64,000 bases of DNA from Phialocephala subalpina. Its lineage: Eukaryota > Ascomycota > Leotiomycetes > Helotiales > Mollisiaceae. Both the position numbers and the translations under genes were made by a program. Below are positions 11,154 through 22,737 of this stretch, in pieces. The stretch is taken from the NCBI GenBank assembly GCA_900073065.1, contig FJOG01000022.1, forward strand, positions 500,372 to 564,371. The letters are read 5' to 3'. How positions within the stretch are numbered: the first letter of the stretch is position 1; every line of letters starts with the position of its first letter. The notes beneath the pieces are model-generated. The model did no database searches. It saw nothing but the letters and a program-made list of their open reading frames with translations, and was not told the origin of the DNA.

Positions 11154-11780
11154 GTATCTGACTATTGGAACTTTGGAAGAACGCGTGTACGCGTAGTTGT
11201 ACACTAAGCTGTAATATTAATGTACCACCACCGTTATCAAAGCACTATTATCGTGTCCTATAGACCCCATGTGATGCCAAATGTCCCAATTCCTCACCAA
11301 CGTTCCCGTTTCTTGTGCTTCATCTTACCTAGCATCTAACGAATAAATCCAGCCAAGGCTAGGAAATGAGCAGACATCCTCACATCCCCCCTCCCATCTC
11401 ACCTCACACACTCACACCATATCAGTGAACAAATAGAAGCGGTAATTACGTATTCAATTATTATATCCGCATTCCTCGTACAATCTCTGTCGATGTCTTT
11501 TCTGCTGAGCTAAACTACAAACAAATTTTATACAAAGAACGGTAGAACGTCAACGATGATGCGAAAAAGAAGACCGCTGTGTATATGTATGCTTCCACGC
11601 AGCCCTGAACCTATGATTGGAGTCTCGTAGATCCCTAGATGAGAAACCCTCCATTTTTTCCCAATTGCTATGCCCCAATCCCAACCGTCCCCAACCTTGA
11701 AATGCAAAGCACCGCCGAACATATGAAAAGATATCGTCGTCGTCGTAATAGACTCATTTTGAGGACGATGAGAGACTTGG
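11154..11780. other. 3' region of the Seg1-like gene
   Basis: No coding signal supported. It probably holds the 3' UTR and terminator of the minus-strand gene ending at 11781. Confidence 0.45.
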
Positions 11781-14700
11781 TCAATCATCAAGCCTAAACA
11801 TTCTCCTCAACTTCCCAAACTTCTTCTTCTTCCTGCCCGGTAAATCTGTAACATGGCTCAAATCCACATCCGCCAGCCCTGTAGCCGTAAATCTCCTCGT
11901 CCCCAAATCCGGTCTCCCATCTCCATTAATCCCTACTCCATTCCCATTAATCCCCTTCTCCCCACCCACAACCCCCATCCCATTATCCGCCGAGAACGGT
12001 CTCCCATTCTCTCCTCCCAAACCCTTAGGCGGAGAGAGCGGTGCAGCCAACGGCCAAGAAGCGCTATTCTCTCTACTTATAGTTCTCCGTTTCTGGAGTT
12101 TTGGTGAAGTGGGACGCTCGGCGCGTAGTTGCTGGAGGTCGGATTTTGAGCGTTCAAGAGGGGTGTCTCGACGAGCTGGAGATTCGGCGTCTGATTTTCG
12201 GACTTTGGAGGAGGGGTCTGGTTTCTTTCTTCGAAGGATAGACATGAAACTTCCGCGACGATTGTGGTTTGGTCGTGTTGGGATGATCGTTGCGGGGGGC
12301 TGGCTGATGGTTTCTCGTCCAGAGCCGGATCTGCGCAGGGAGCCGGAAGCGAGTGTTGCGCCTTGGTTGGAAGTGGCTACCGTGCCGTTTTGACGCTTCT
12401 TGCCGAGTTTGAGGGCTGAGGAGCCAGGCTTCTCTTCATCGCTGTCTGGTAGGTCGCTGGAGTCACCGTCTTGCACGCCTGCACGCTTGGGAATACCACG
12501 AACAGGGGCGGGTGGAGGACGCATAGACGTCCGCAGTGGAGTAGGCTCGTCCTCATCGCTTGAATCATTGAATCGACTGCGGAATGTAGGTCTGTCATCG
12601 TCCTCGTCGCTGGAATCCGCGAAGCGGCTCTTGCTTACGCGAGACTTTTGTTTCGTTTTCGTTTGTTTGGCGGATCCTGAACGTCCAAAGCCGCCTGGAG
12701 CCTTGTTCCTCAGCGTAGGAGCATCATAGGTGCTATTTCTTAATGAATTTCGCATATGAGTTGGTGCGGAAGGCACTGGTGGAGCGGCACCGCTGTTGAA
12801 AGGACGACGGAATGCGGATCCCGTAGGCGACAGTGATCTGAGGCTGAATCGGCTTGAGCGGTTGGGTGATGCTTGTCGTCCCACTGGTTCCTGCTCCATA
12901 GAAGCTCGCATAGACCGTCTGAAAGCTGGAATCTCATTTTTATTACTCGGTTTAGCTCGTTTGAAACTGCTCTCACTGTCTCCAGAACCTTTCCGACGGA
13001 GAATAGGCTTAGGAGCCAGGTCTCGTTGTGCTGCTCCCGATGCAGCAGCTGCACTAGCCTCCGATAGATTCCTGACATGCTTGTTCACAGCAGCTGGATT
13101 TGCCTTGGCTTCTGGAGGAGGAGGATATGACATGGGTCGATATTTCTTCTGAAGAGAACCTCTCGGCTCGACAGTCTCGGGAGCGCCTCGCAAAGAACCA
13201 CGCATAGCGCCGGGACCTCTCATAGACTTTCGGATGTGAGGATCAGCTGCCGTGCTTGCAGGTTCAGCTCGAGCTCGCAGAGAAGAACGCATTGGTGTAT
13301 GACCATTTGGTCCAGCCTTCGCACCAGGTTGGATCATATAGTGCCTATCGCTCTGCACTGATGTTTGACGTGCCACTGGGAGTACTATTGGCTCCGGCTG
13401 AACAGCGACCTTCTTTCTTGGCTTCGGAACAGGTTTGGCCTCAATGGTTGAGTCCGAATCTTCCGCTTCTTCTCGAGCTTCCAGTTCGAGCTGTCGTTTC
13501 TTGTCGGCCGAAAGGGTGCTCCAGTAAGCCTGTACTTTGTCCCATCCTGCGTTGATCTCGGGTTCACTGTCCGTTCTTGATAATTGATTCTTCTTGTATG
13601 CTTTCTCCTTCGTAAGCTTCGTGATTGGGCTATCAGGAGGTGTAGAGATGGCGATTCCTGTGAGATTGGTGTTGATAGGTGCAGGTGGGCTTTCAACCAC
13701 GGCATTCAGCGACATGAACCCGTCGCCTTCAGTGTCTGTCAATTCTTCAGCTGCATCACTGTAGACACTAGCATCGGATTCTTCAAGCTCTTCCATTATC
13801 GCAGGATGAGGTTGACCGGCTGCCTGGATTTCGGGAACCTGTGGTGGAATTGGCGGGTGAACAACTGGACTTGGCTCGGCAACTCCCACTGTAGCTGGAG
13901 TTGGTTCAATGACTTGAGGCGCAACAGTTTGTGTCTCATCTTGAGTATTGCTGCCAGAGTCAGATGTCGAGCTTTCCCAAGCCCCAGGCATATCAGGCCA
14001 TTCTCTCTTCGAGTTCGATTCGTCTATCGTAGGCGTGGCCTGAAGGATGGCAATTTCTGGCACAATGTCATCGGCCTTGGGTGTTGGGATTTCATCCTCG
14101 TCAGGATCATCGCTGACAGCTTTCCCATTTCCGTTGGCATGATCGTCAACAACCGCTGCTTCGTGGTTTGCTATCGCTCTGTAGGTATCAACATGTCCAT
14201 CTTCTGGGCCACGCTTAACACTGTTAGCTCGTGCTACACCAATATCAGACTTGTCGTTCTCCAGACTGTAAACGCTGCTTTCAGTATCGGAGTGATATCC
14301 ACTGCCCTCAACAGAAGTGACCTCTGGAGGTAATGGCTCGCGAGATTTCGAGATGTTCGCCGCATTCTTGGTGGTCGCATCCTGCGCCAAGACAGCGCCA
14401 ACGACATGGTCATTCGACTGTCCCAAGGGATACTCGAAGGCTTCACCAGAAGGAGAAGTGAAAAGAGGTGGTGAAGCTGGTGCAAGCTTCACTTCGGCTG
14501 GATCTGCAGGCTTCACCAATGGTCGTTCTTCAACCTCCTTCGATGCCTTCCTTTCTCGTACGCTTCCAAATGATGGTAGCGCCGGTCTTGGTTTCATCAC
14601 TTCGTCATCGTCGTCTGACACAATAGATGCATCCTTCTTCTTGCCTCTGCCGAGACTATACCAAGGTCGTTTGTTCTGTGGACTTAACACAACCGGAGAG

Positions 14701-16695
14701 TCCATAGATACTGGTGTTGCGGCTTGGCCAACGACAACATTCGTTTCATCGAAGCTGACCCTATTTGCTTTCTTCTTTGGCACGGCAAGCTCATCAGCGC
14801 TAACAACAGAGCCTATGACCGAGCCCGATGCTTCACTACCATTGACATCAACTGATTGACCTTCCACGGGAGATGGTCCTCGTGGAGAGTTGGAGTGCTT
14901 CAGGGCCGATTTCCGTGGCGAGATAGAACGAGCAGGGGGCTGATGTTTAACGACTAGGCTTTCAGGGGTGGTAGCGAAATGTGCGGTTCGAGCAGGGCTA
15001 ACAGAATGTACTCTTCCTCCACGAACACTGTCCTTAGTGGTCAAGCCCATTCCTTCTGCTGTCGGAGACTCTGTAGGGCTCAATGGGGGCTGACTAGCAG
15101 ATCTTCCGTTGGCCCGACCCTGAGCGAATGCTGCAGACGCCCTAGCTTGACCTCGCCCATGACCTCTACCGGCAACGGATCGAGGCTGAGGCGATGGAGA
15201 TATCTGCCGTGCGGCAGCAGGACTGGTATCTAGTCTTGCGAGATTCTCAGTGATTTTCGTCCGTCCTGGGGTATCATCTTCTTGCTCTTCTCGCTCTCGA
15301 TCCTCCCGGACAATCGAAGGCTTCTTCACCAAAAGTGCCCCTGCCCGAGTATTAAAGGTTTGTGGTACATCGCTGTCCGTGTCGGATGAGTCTGGAGCAT
15401 AAGACCCTTGGTCATCTTCAGAATCGCTGAGGACAACCTTCTTCTTTTTCCTTCGTGGTGGAGCAGTCGATATCGGTGGTTCAGGAGCTGGAGGTGGTAC
15501 GGCTTGGACGACTGGGGCGGGTTGTGGTGCTGGAGTTATAGCAGGTTGTTGTACTGGTTGTGGGGTCGGCTTTGCTGCTTGCGCTGCCTCCATTGCATCG
15601 ATCGCCGTGCCTCTCGGCCTTGCTCCCATACCCCCATCAGAAAGATGTGACCCCGCACCCGGAACGGCCCTCTTCTTCTTTTTGACTGGCTTGTTTGCTG
15701 CATCGTTCAACCTCTGTTCAATCGCTAGAACTTGTGCTTCCGGAAGAAAACTCCGAGTATTGGGATCATAGATCAGATTCTGGTTAGTAGGAGAAACAAT
15801 TCTTGCAGGATTTTGCCTTGATGGTGCAGGAGATGTTAGCCTTCTCTGTACCATTGGCGATTCCGACCTAGAACCCGTAGGATATGAGAAATTGATGGAA
15901 TGAACGGACCCTCTACTTGCTGGTCGATCTAAGCTCGTTAGCTCTTGTACGCTGGACAAGCCAGGTGCCCTTTGACCAGCCCTCCTGGGAGGTGTTTGTG
16001 CTGTTCCAGGAGGCCCCAAGCTCGATCCTCGTCCGTTGGCCATGTTGGGAGGGGGAGATGCGACGCGCATGGCCGGTGCCTCCAGACTGGCAGCCCTTCG
16101 GTGGGATTTCGCAGGTATTGCTGGGGTCTGCTGTATGTTTTTGGGAATCGCTGGGACCGGTGGCGCATCCGGAGCACTGGGAACCGGTTGTGACGGTTGT
16201 TGTCGCATTGGAGATGGATCCCGGAATGTACGTTCACTCATCGATCCCGAACTTCCTCTGCGCTCCAGCTGTGCTCCCGGTGGTCCTCTTGTAGATCCGG
16301 CAACAGAGCTCCCAACTGACGACGTAGATCCTGCTCTCCGGAGTGTTCGTTTTGTCTGGACATCTGCCACGGAAGTTGGAGTCGTTGGTAGTGATCGTAA
16401 TGCTGCAGCTGCCGCCGCGGATGACAAGGACGCATTCGACGATCGATTCTTCAGGAAGGCCTGGGCAGCTGCCGTCGTCGCCGAGGCACTCGCATTGGAT
16501 CCATTGAGCGCCTGTTAAGAGACGTGTCAGCGATGGTTTCATTTGCAATGTTTTGACATGTCTGCTCAAAAGCTCCTTCCCAGGCTGAGCCAATGCGAGC
16601 AGCTGTCGCGCATCGAAACACTCGTCGCCATAAGACCAGCGCACTTCCATACGTACCGAATTCGAGGCAGCCCTTCTCCTTTTGTTCCCGAACAT
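11781..16695 (-). CDS. Seg1-like eisosome protein
   Basis: Predicted 1589-aa, largely disordered protein in two exons: 16695-16657 (13 codons, starting MFGNKRRRAAS) and 16511-11781, split by a GTACGT...AACAG intron of 145 nt. After splicing the N-terminus is basic, then Ala/Ser-rich with AQAFLKNRSSNASL (about residues 28-41). The body has many Ser/Pro/acidic low-complexity stretches, several SDSEDD-type acidic clusters and basic patches. The C-terminus is a Lys/Arg-rich amphipathic segment ending GKLRRMFRLDD. The very short MF-basic first exon, Ala-rich head and basic tail recall Seg1 family proteins, which organise eisosomes at the plasma membrane. This is recognition by pattern, not by a folded domain, so it could be another cortical scaffold. 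The frame is intact over 4.7 kb. Confidence 0.6.
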
Positions 16696-17886
16696 GTCGA
16701 CTCTTCGGCTTCACGCCCAACAACCTCTGCCAACCAGGGGCGAATGAGGACTCTATCGCATCTGCACAAAGATGTTGAAGAAGTTGTTTCTCGAGCTCTA
16801 GATGATATGACGATGGGCGCAGTCGTTCGATTCGTTCACTGGCGCCTTACGCGAGGCTTGACTGGGATTGATTGGGTGTCGGGACTGTCTTTGCACGGCA
16901 CAGGAGAGTGGGTAACCGTAGTCTTGCTAGATGCAGACCGGATCTTCGGCGAGGATCTGGGTTGTGTTGTGCTGATGGGGATTGTGCGCGGGAGAAGAGG
17001 CGCATATGGAATTGTGAAGCTTTTTGATGCTTTGCGATGAAGTGTATCCTCAGACGGTGAGCTTCAAAAATGCTGTTGATATCATGGGGCCTGAGAGGGT
17101 TTTGGTTCGCTAGTCTAAAACTCTGGTACGCTATTCTTGTTTGAAGTCCATCCAGCGTTCTTTGTCCACACACATCATGACACCACGGTGAGTTGTTTGG
17201 AAAGTTTGCAGCCAATTCAGAGTCGAGGCCCAGCAGAGTTTAGTGACTCGTAGTCAGCCAAGCAGGGGCAGACAGGTGCAGCTTAGTGTTGGCTAGTGAA
17301 GGGAAGTCCCTGTAGCCGATGCACTGTTGGTTGGTTTCAAGCCTGTTTTCCAGCACATCGTCTCTCGTTACAGGCATTGCATTTTCGCTGTGAGAGGCTG
17401 AGCAGCTGAAGTGGGGGATTTGTCAAGCCACTGCGACGCCGACCATGACGTACGTAAATTTATACGCTTCTGGTGCTTGAGCAAAGTTCTAGTGCGTGAA
17501 TGTTGGCAGAGATTATTTGTTTGTGAATATACTATAGATACGGCCTATACAATGTTTCTGTCTTTTAGGTAATAGTGTCTTACCTATTCACAGCTTCAAT
17601 ACTTTACTGAATCATCAAAGACTCGAGGTGAAAATATGATATAAAATTCTAAATTTCTCACATGGGAATTCCAATTAAGCTCGCAATTCGCTAGTGCAAT
17701 TGCCGGGCTGTTCTTCTCTGCCGAGACAGCTTCCAGCTTCTCCGTGTCGCGTCAGACATCTCACCACCAAAACAATACCCTCGGTCTCAGCAAGATTACA
17801 AAGCAGCTTCATCGCGATGCTAAAAGATTATGAACCAATGCTACCCCTCCTTTCCATCTGCTAACCAACAGCAAAATAATTATACA
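16696..17886. other. Divergent intergenic region
   Basis: Lies between the heads of the Seg1-like gene (minus) and the epoxide hydrolase (plus), so it should hold both promoters. A 165-codon plus-strand frame (16543-17040) overlaps the Seg1-like first exon antisense and is not supported. From about 17640 the sequence is more AT-rich. Confidence 0.5.
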
Positions 17887-19111
17887 ATGGCAGAATCACC
17901 ATATCCTCCTCTTCCTCTTCCACCAGGAATCACCGAATCCTATCTCCCCTCCCACGATTTGACCTATCACGTCCTCAGCGCAGGCCAGCGCAACAAACCT
18001 CTCGTCCTCCTTCTACATGGCTTCCCTGAATTGGCATTCTCATGGCGCAAGATTATGCCAGCTATTGCAGCGGACGGGTATCATGTAGTGGCATACGATC
18101 AACGAGGATATGGACGAACAACAGGCTGGGATACACGCGAATTCTCCTCCGTCGACCTGAATACCTTCACATTTACACGATTAGTACGAGATGTTGTTAT
18201 ATTGGCCAATGCCCTGGGATACAAAGAGGTTGCATGTGTCGTCGGCCATGACTTTGGAGCAGTGGCAGCTTCGATGTGCGCTGTGATGCGACCAGACCTC
18301 TTCAAATCGTGCGCTCTGCCTCGCAATCCCCCAATATCTTGCTAACAAGCTCTGCAGAGTGGTGCTGATGTCGCATCCATTCAAGGGAATCCCTTCCGTA
18401 CCTTTCAATACAGTGGCGGACCCAAAACCTCAACCTGAGAATCAAAACGTCCACGAAGCCTTGGCCGAGCTACCAGAACCGCGCAAGCACTACAAATGGT
18501 ATTATTCCTCAAATCCTGCAGCAGGAGAGATGGACAATCCGAAAGAAGATCTTCACGACTTCCTTCGTGGATATTTCTTTTTGAAGAGCGCAGATTGGAA
18601 AGGCAATGATCCAAAGCCATTGAAGGCCTGGGAAGCCACTGAACTTGCGAAGCTACCATATTACTATGTAATGCCTCTCAAAGCTAGTATGCGTGAGTCT
18701 GTCAAGCTCTCGATGGCCGACGAAGACCAAGCGACAGTCTCAAAGTTGAGCTCGAGATGGCTGAACGACGATGACCTCGACGTGTACGTTCAAGAATTCG
18801 GCAGGAACGGTTTCCAAGGAGGTCTGAACTGGTATCGGATAGCGACCGACCCAAAGAACATGAAAGACGTGGAATTATTCGCTGGACGAAAGATCGATAT
18901 TCCTTCCCTGTTTATCTCTGGGAAGCAAGATTGGGGCACGTATCAGGAACCCGGAATCATCGAGAAAATGAGTGAAGTCTGCACTCAATTCAGAGGCGCA
19001 AAACTATTAGACGGCGCCGGACACTGGGTGCAGCAAGAACAACCTGAACAGGTCATCGGTCTCATCACAAAATTCCTCAAGGAAGTCAAAGTTGACTCAA
19101 TATCCCATTGA
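17887..19111 (+). CDS. Epoxide hydrolase (alpha/beta-hydrolase fold)
   Basis: Likely converts epoxides to diols, in cytosol or peroxisome. It has 391 aa in two exons, 17887-18308 and 18358-19111, with a 49-nt GTGCGC...TGCAG intron containing CTAAC. Exon joining restores DLFKS-VVLMSHPF. Landmarks in order: oxyanion motif HGFPE (about residues 45-49), the nucleophile motif GHDFGA with catalytic Asp (about 122-127), the cap-domain motif GLNWYR with the ring-opening Tyr, the acid in GKQDWGTYQ, and the catalytic His in GAGHWVQQE. All residues of the soluble epoxide hydrolase set are present. An Asp rather than Ser nucleophile excludes an esterase; a haloacid dehalogenase is the main alternative, but GLNWYR favours epoxide hydrolase. 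An in-frame ATG at 17830 would add 19 residues. Confidence 0.9.
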
Positions 19112-19845
19112 GCCATACACCATATACTCTACATCCAGAACCAAGAAAATCCAAGCAAAAATTTACGTCATCCGGACTTTTCAGGGCATCAAAGCCCTAT
19201 GAACCAACAGTCCGCGAACAATGCCATCTGATGATCTGACAAATTCTCGAGTCGTTCGTGTTACATCGCATTAAGGTTATCTGCATCAAGCTCATACATT
19301 CGTCTGTGCTCATCCACCGGCAAAATCCTCCTTCCGACCCATCATCTTCCCTTGTCCTGCTCTTACCCTGGTCAATTCCCCGAACTGTCAGGAACCTGTC
19401 AGATTTCTACCCCAAGGAAGCGGCCGGCAGTCCCTTGTGCCGCCATCTCAAGTATCAGATGGCATGTCCTATGCATCAGAGCAAGTACCGACCACTACCA
19501 CTGCCACCCATCTCTCACTAATCGCCGTTACAAAACGTTCTTCCGTGATACCAAGAACATCATTCTGCTTCATGCTATAAGCACGTTGCCATGGTATTAT
19601 CTTCATCACGTGGAAAGGCAAGCCAGGGACATACTTCTGCCGTCCCTCCTCCATCTGTTCCTCCTTCTTTCCTCTCTCATCAGTTCATTCTTGAATCGCC
19701 AAGCCAGCCACTCTCTCCTTTAATTTTTATTAATCAATTTTCTCTGCTTCTGGAAAGTAGATTCCATTCTTTCAACACACTCACTCATCAACCCTTTACC
19801 TTCACTACAACTTAAACACTCCTTCGACAGGAAACCAAAGCAAAG
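19112..19845. other. Intergenic
   Basis: No gene supported. The last 250 bases are CT-rich and TTTC-rich, typical of a fungal 5' leader for the gene starting at 19846. Confidence 0.45.
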
Positions 19846-20624
19846 ATGTCTTCCAACCAACTCCTAATCCGTACGTCTTCACCTTCTTTGACCCTCCTCA
19901 TCCTCTCTCACTCTCCCTCCTTCTATTCTCACTTCCCCCAAAACAACCCCTAACAAACACGTAAGAACTCCTCGCCCTCTCCTCCTCCGTCTCCCAACTC
20001 CAAAACCTCCAACTCCTCAACATCGGCCAACAAAACTCCCTCTTCTCAGTCTCCCCAGACCTCCTAAACTTCGTCCAAGGCTGCGTATGTCTCCTCCCTC
20101 CCTCCCTACCACTCCTATACCCCATACTAACCCTTCCAAATCAGGGCGGCTCCCTCAACCAACTCGCACAATTCGCCTCCTCGCCTGTCAACAGTCTGTT
20201 GATTAATCTGAACAGCAACAGCAACGCCTGTCTCGAAGAACTCATCCAACTCGAACAACTCTTCTTATCCGGAAACAACAACTTGGATCTCGGTAACTCC
20301 AACCTCAACAACGGCCAAGATCCGAGTAACTCAACCGCATCTGTGGATTCTAGCAACAGCACAGCGAGCGTAGATTCCAGCAACAGCACAGCGTCGGTAG
20401 ACGTCTCGAACTCGACAGCTGCAGCAAGCAATGTGTCGGCGAACGCGGCGCCTGTAGCGGTTGCTCAGCAGGGAAATGCGAAGGGGAGTGCGAATGCTAA
20501 GGGGAAGAAGGGTGAGAAGAGAGGGATTGAGGAGGTTGTGAAGAGGAGTGCGGGGAGTAAGAAGCAGGTTTTGACGGGGATGGGACTTGCTGCGATGATG
20601 GTTGCTGGTGTTTTTGCCCTGTAG
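19846..20624 (+). CDS. Small NST-repeat, possibly GPI-anchored surface protein
   Basis: About 207 aa in three exons (19846-19870, 19966-20084, 20145-20624). The introns are GTACGT...GTAAG and GTATGT...ATCAG with CTAAC branch sites. The N-terminus MSSNQLLIQLLALSSSVSQ is moderately hydrophobic and could be a weak signal peptide. A Leu/Asn/Gln-rich region follows. Then come four 9-residue repeats of the type SSNSTASVD, each with an N-glycosylation sequon. A Lys-rich stretch and a C-terminal hydrophobic segment (VLTGMGLAAMMVAGVFAL) end the protein. A hydrophobic end after a small-residue/basic stretch fits a GPI signal. It is probably exposed at the cell surface or wall. The exact function is unknown. 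The first exon is only 25 nt, so the start rests on splice-site fit. Confidence 0.65.
20329..20436 (+). repeat. 27-bp coding repeat (NST units)
   Basis: Four in-frame copies encode PSNSTASVD, SSNSTASVD, SSNSTASVD and VSNSTAAAS. The two middle copies are nearly identical in DNA. Each carries one N-x-S/T sequon, so copy number would set glycan density. Confidence 0.7.
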
Positions 20625-21696
20625 GCGAGCGAAGCGGGGCCTGGGATGACTTGGGATGGGAAGGATAGAGGGGAGGGGGAATGAGAATCAGCTGTGCTGG
20701 CATGGATTGGGTTAGGTTGGGATACACGCGGAGTAAAGGGGGAGGATAAAATTGCCTTTGGCTCTTGGGAGGGAGTTTGATTTTTGGATGGAGGGTATAC
20801 CGCTTCGAATTCGTGCTTGGTTTTGTTGTTCCTTTGTCTTGCTATAGTAACGATAAAAAATAAAGATAAATCTTAAGCTGTAAAGCTCAATGCCTCGAAC
20901 TCTTTAGTATCTTTCGCGGCTTCGAGTTCTGAGTGTTGAATTCTTCGAATTCCGGGTTTTTGAGGTTCTGATGTTCTGCATAAGATGTTTCTGTTTGAGG
21001 AGAGTTTGAGATTTGTTTGTTTGCTAATTAGTCATTACTTAGTATTAAGCTTACTTATGCTTAATGTCTCTTTCGGAAGCCGGAGATCATGCTGTCACTC
21101 TTCTGGGAGGATGGATTTAGGGACAGAGGTTGAGGAGGTTGGGGTGTACGTGGGGAAATCTGGGGAAGCCCCACCTTTTCTTCGCACTCGCGTTTCCAAC
21201 ATCTCTTCTCCCCACTCCTTCTCCAACGTCCATCCCAACAGTGAAGTTTCGCATGCTCTTCGAGTGTTTGCTCATAAATCTTAGACCTCAAATTCTCATG
21301 ATCAACGAGATGGAATAGCAGGAACATCAAGTGGCAAACTTCCCTCTTCTGTACCTCAACTTGCGGCGCAGACCGACTTGGCGGTCGGTCACAAATCGAT
21401 TCTTCAAAGATCATCGCTGCCACGCCGTACCAAGACTTCAGGCACGAGATACTTCTACAATTGATCGGTATTCACGTTTTCGCAACTGATGAATCCAATC
21501 AGAAAGCTGAAGTGCTTGTTTGTAAGGCTGAGCTCGCTCCTCCTGCCAGATTTCGAGTTTGCGGGGAGGGATATCAGATCAAAAGTCGCTCTCTTCCCCC
21601 TTCCAACTTCCTGTATTCTCTCTCCCTTGTTTACTATCTCTTCCAAATTTCAATATTCTTCAACCTTTTCAACCTCTCATCTCCCGCAAAGTCAAG
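20625..21696. other. Intergenic
   Basis: No gene recognised. A 120-codon minus-strand frame (21061-21423) is Glu/Lys-rich and Cys-containing but matches nothing I know and lacks clear splice partners, so it is left uncalled. The 3' UTR of the wall-protein gene is within the first few hundred bases. Confidence 0.4.
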
Positions 21697-22246
21697 ATGC
21701 CAACAGACTAGTTAACTTGTCCCCTAAACAACACAGTAACTGGCCCTTCCTGGTTCACAGCCGGCCACACAAATGGCTCGTCGTGTACGGTACTGCAGTC
21801 TTATCCAAACGTCACGAACTTGTTACTTAATCGTTGTAATACGACTGAGAAAAATGTGATGCCGAATTCGTTGAGTAATTAGACGATGGGGCGGGGGGAT
21901 ACGGAGGTGGGATTTAGTAATTACACCGATCCTAACGGCTGTGCTTATAAGTATGTCTCCATTTTCTTTCTTTTTTGTTGGAAGGGGGAGGGATGGAGGG
22001 GAGGAATAATGGGGGAGGGAAGGGGAGAGGGTTGACGAGAGAACAGTTATTGTAATATAACGAATGGTGATGAAGCGAGCAGTTTGTTTGTGCAGTGTGT
22101 GCGGACGCTGTTCCAGATGCGAGAGGGACGGCTTGTTTTGAGAATGCGAGGGCGTTGCCCTCAGGTGGCAACGGAGTTAGGTTTCAGATGTGTTAGTACG
22201 GGGAGTGGTGCTCTGTTTGCGTCTTTAGCGGGGCTTAGTTGAAGAT
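21697..22246 (+). pseudogene. Pseudogene paralogous to the 31772-32475 gene
   Basis: In one frame the segment after the ATG at 21697 encodes LTCP…GPSWFTAGHTNGSSCTVLQSY…MPNSLSN, matching STCP…PPWILADHANDSSCTVLQSY…VPNSLTN of the minus-strand gene at 32.4 kb. It has in-frame TAG stops at 21709-21711 (codon 5) and 21880-21882. The second lies where the paralogue has Trp (TGG to TAG). A GTATGT donor at 21951 and an AG near 22094 flank an intron-like stretch. The following exon-like frame (CADAVPDARGTACFENAR) does not join in phase. The family is a fungal Cys-rich, N-glycosylated membrane-protein family of unknown function. Two stops and a phase error make this a dead copy. Confidence 0.68.
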
Positions 22247-22737
22247 ATTGGGTTGAGAGGCGTCGAGGAGGATTTTGGATTGGAATGGGAAAGGTATGAA
22301 ATAGAAATGTAAAGGAAGGGTAGTGGGGAGGTGGATCATTTATTCCTCTGATCGGACGATTTGAAATGCCCCCATTGTTCAAAGGACATCGAAACCGTAG
22401 GCCATGAATTGAAGAGACATGCTTTGGTCTTGCCCTCGCGGCTGAGCACTTGTTCCATCAAACAATTTCTCCTGGGCGGTATTTGGTATCTGCGGATATT
22501 GTTCCGTCGATTATTCTGGTGGCTGTGTAGGAAATGTCGAAGGTCGCGTTTTCGAGAGGTTGACCCCTTCGGATATGAGCTCGGATCCGGGCGAGAAATC
22601 GGAGCTGAACCAAGACATCTTCATCTCCATTTCATGATTCTAAATCTCACTTTATCATGTCACAACACATCACCTCCCGATCATTCAAAGACGATGGAAC
22701 ATTCAATGACCTTAGGATAATCAAGACGATGGGACCT
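22247..22737. other. Intergenic
   Basis: No gene supported. A plus-strand frame starting at a TTG (22361) begins KCPHCSKDIE, which looks zinc-ribbon-like for ten residues, but the rest is not protein-like. Confidence 0.35.

Noticed and set aside
16543..17040. 165-codon plus-strand ORF
   Set aside because: Antisense to the first exon and promoter of the Seg1-like gene, no homology pattern, low-complexity composition.
19352..19723. 123-codon plus-strand ORF
   Set aside because: Lies in the pyrimidine-rich leader of the next gene and is rich in Leu/Ser/Pro from CT-rich DNA.
21061..21423. 120-codon minus-strand ORF
   Set aside because: Looks somewhat protein-like but has no family pattern, splice partners or support from neighbours.
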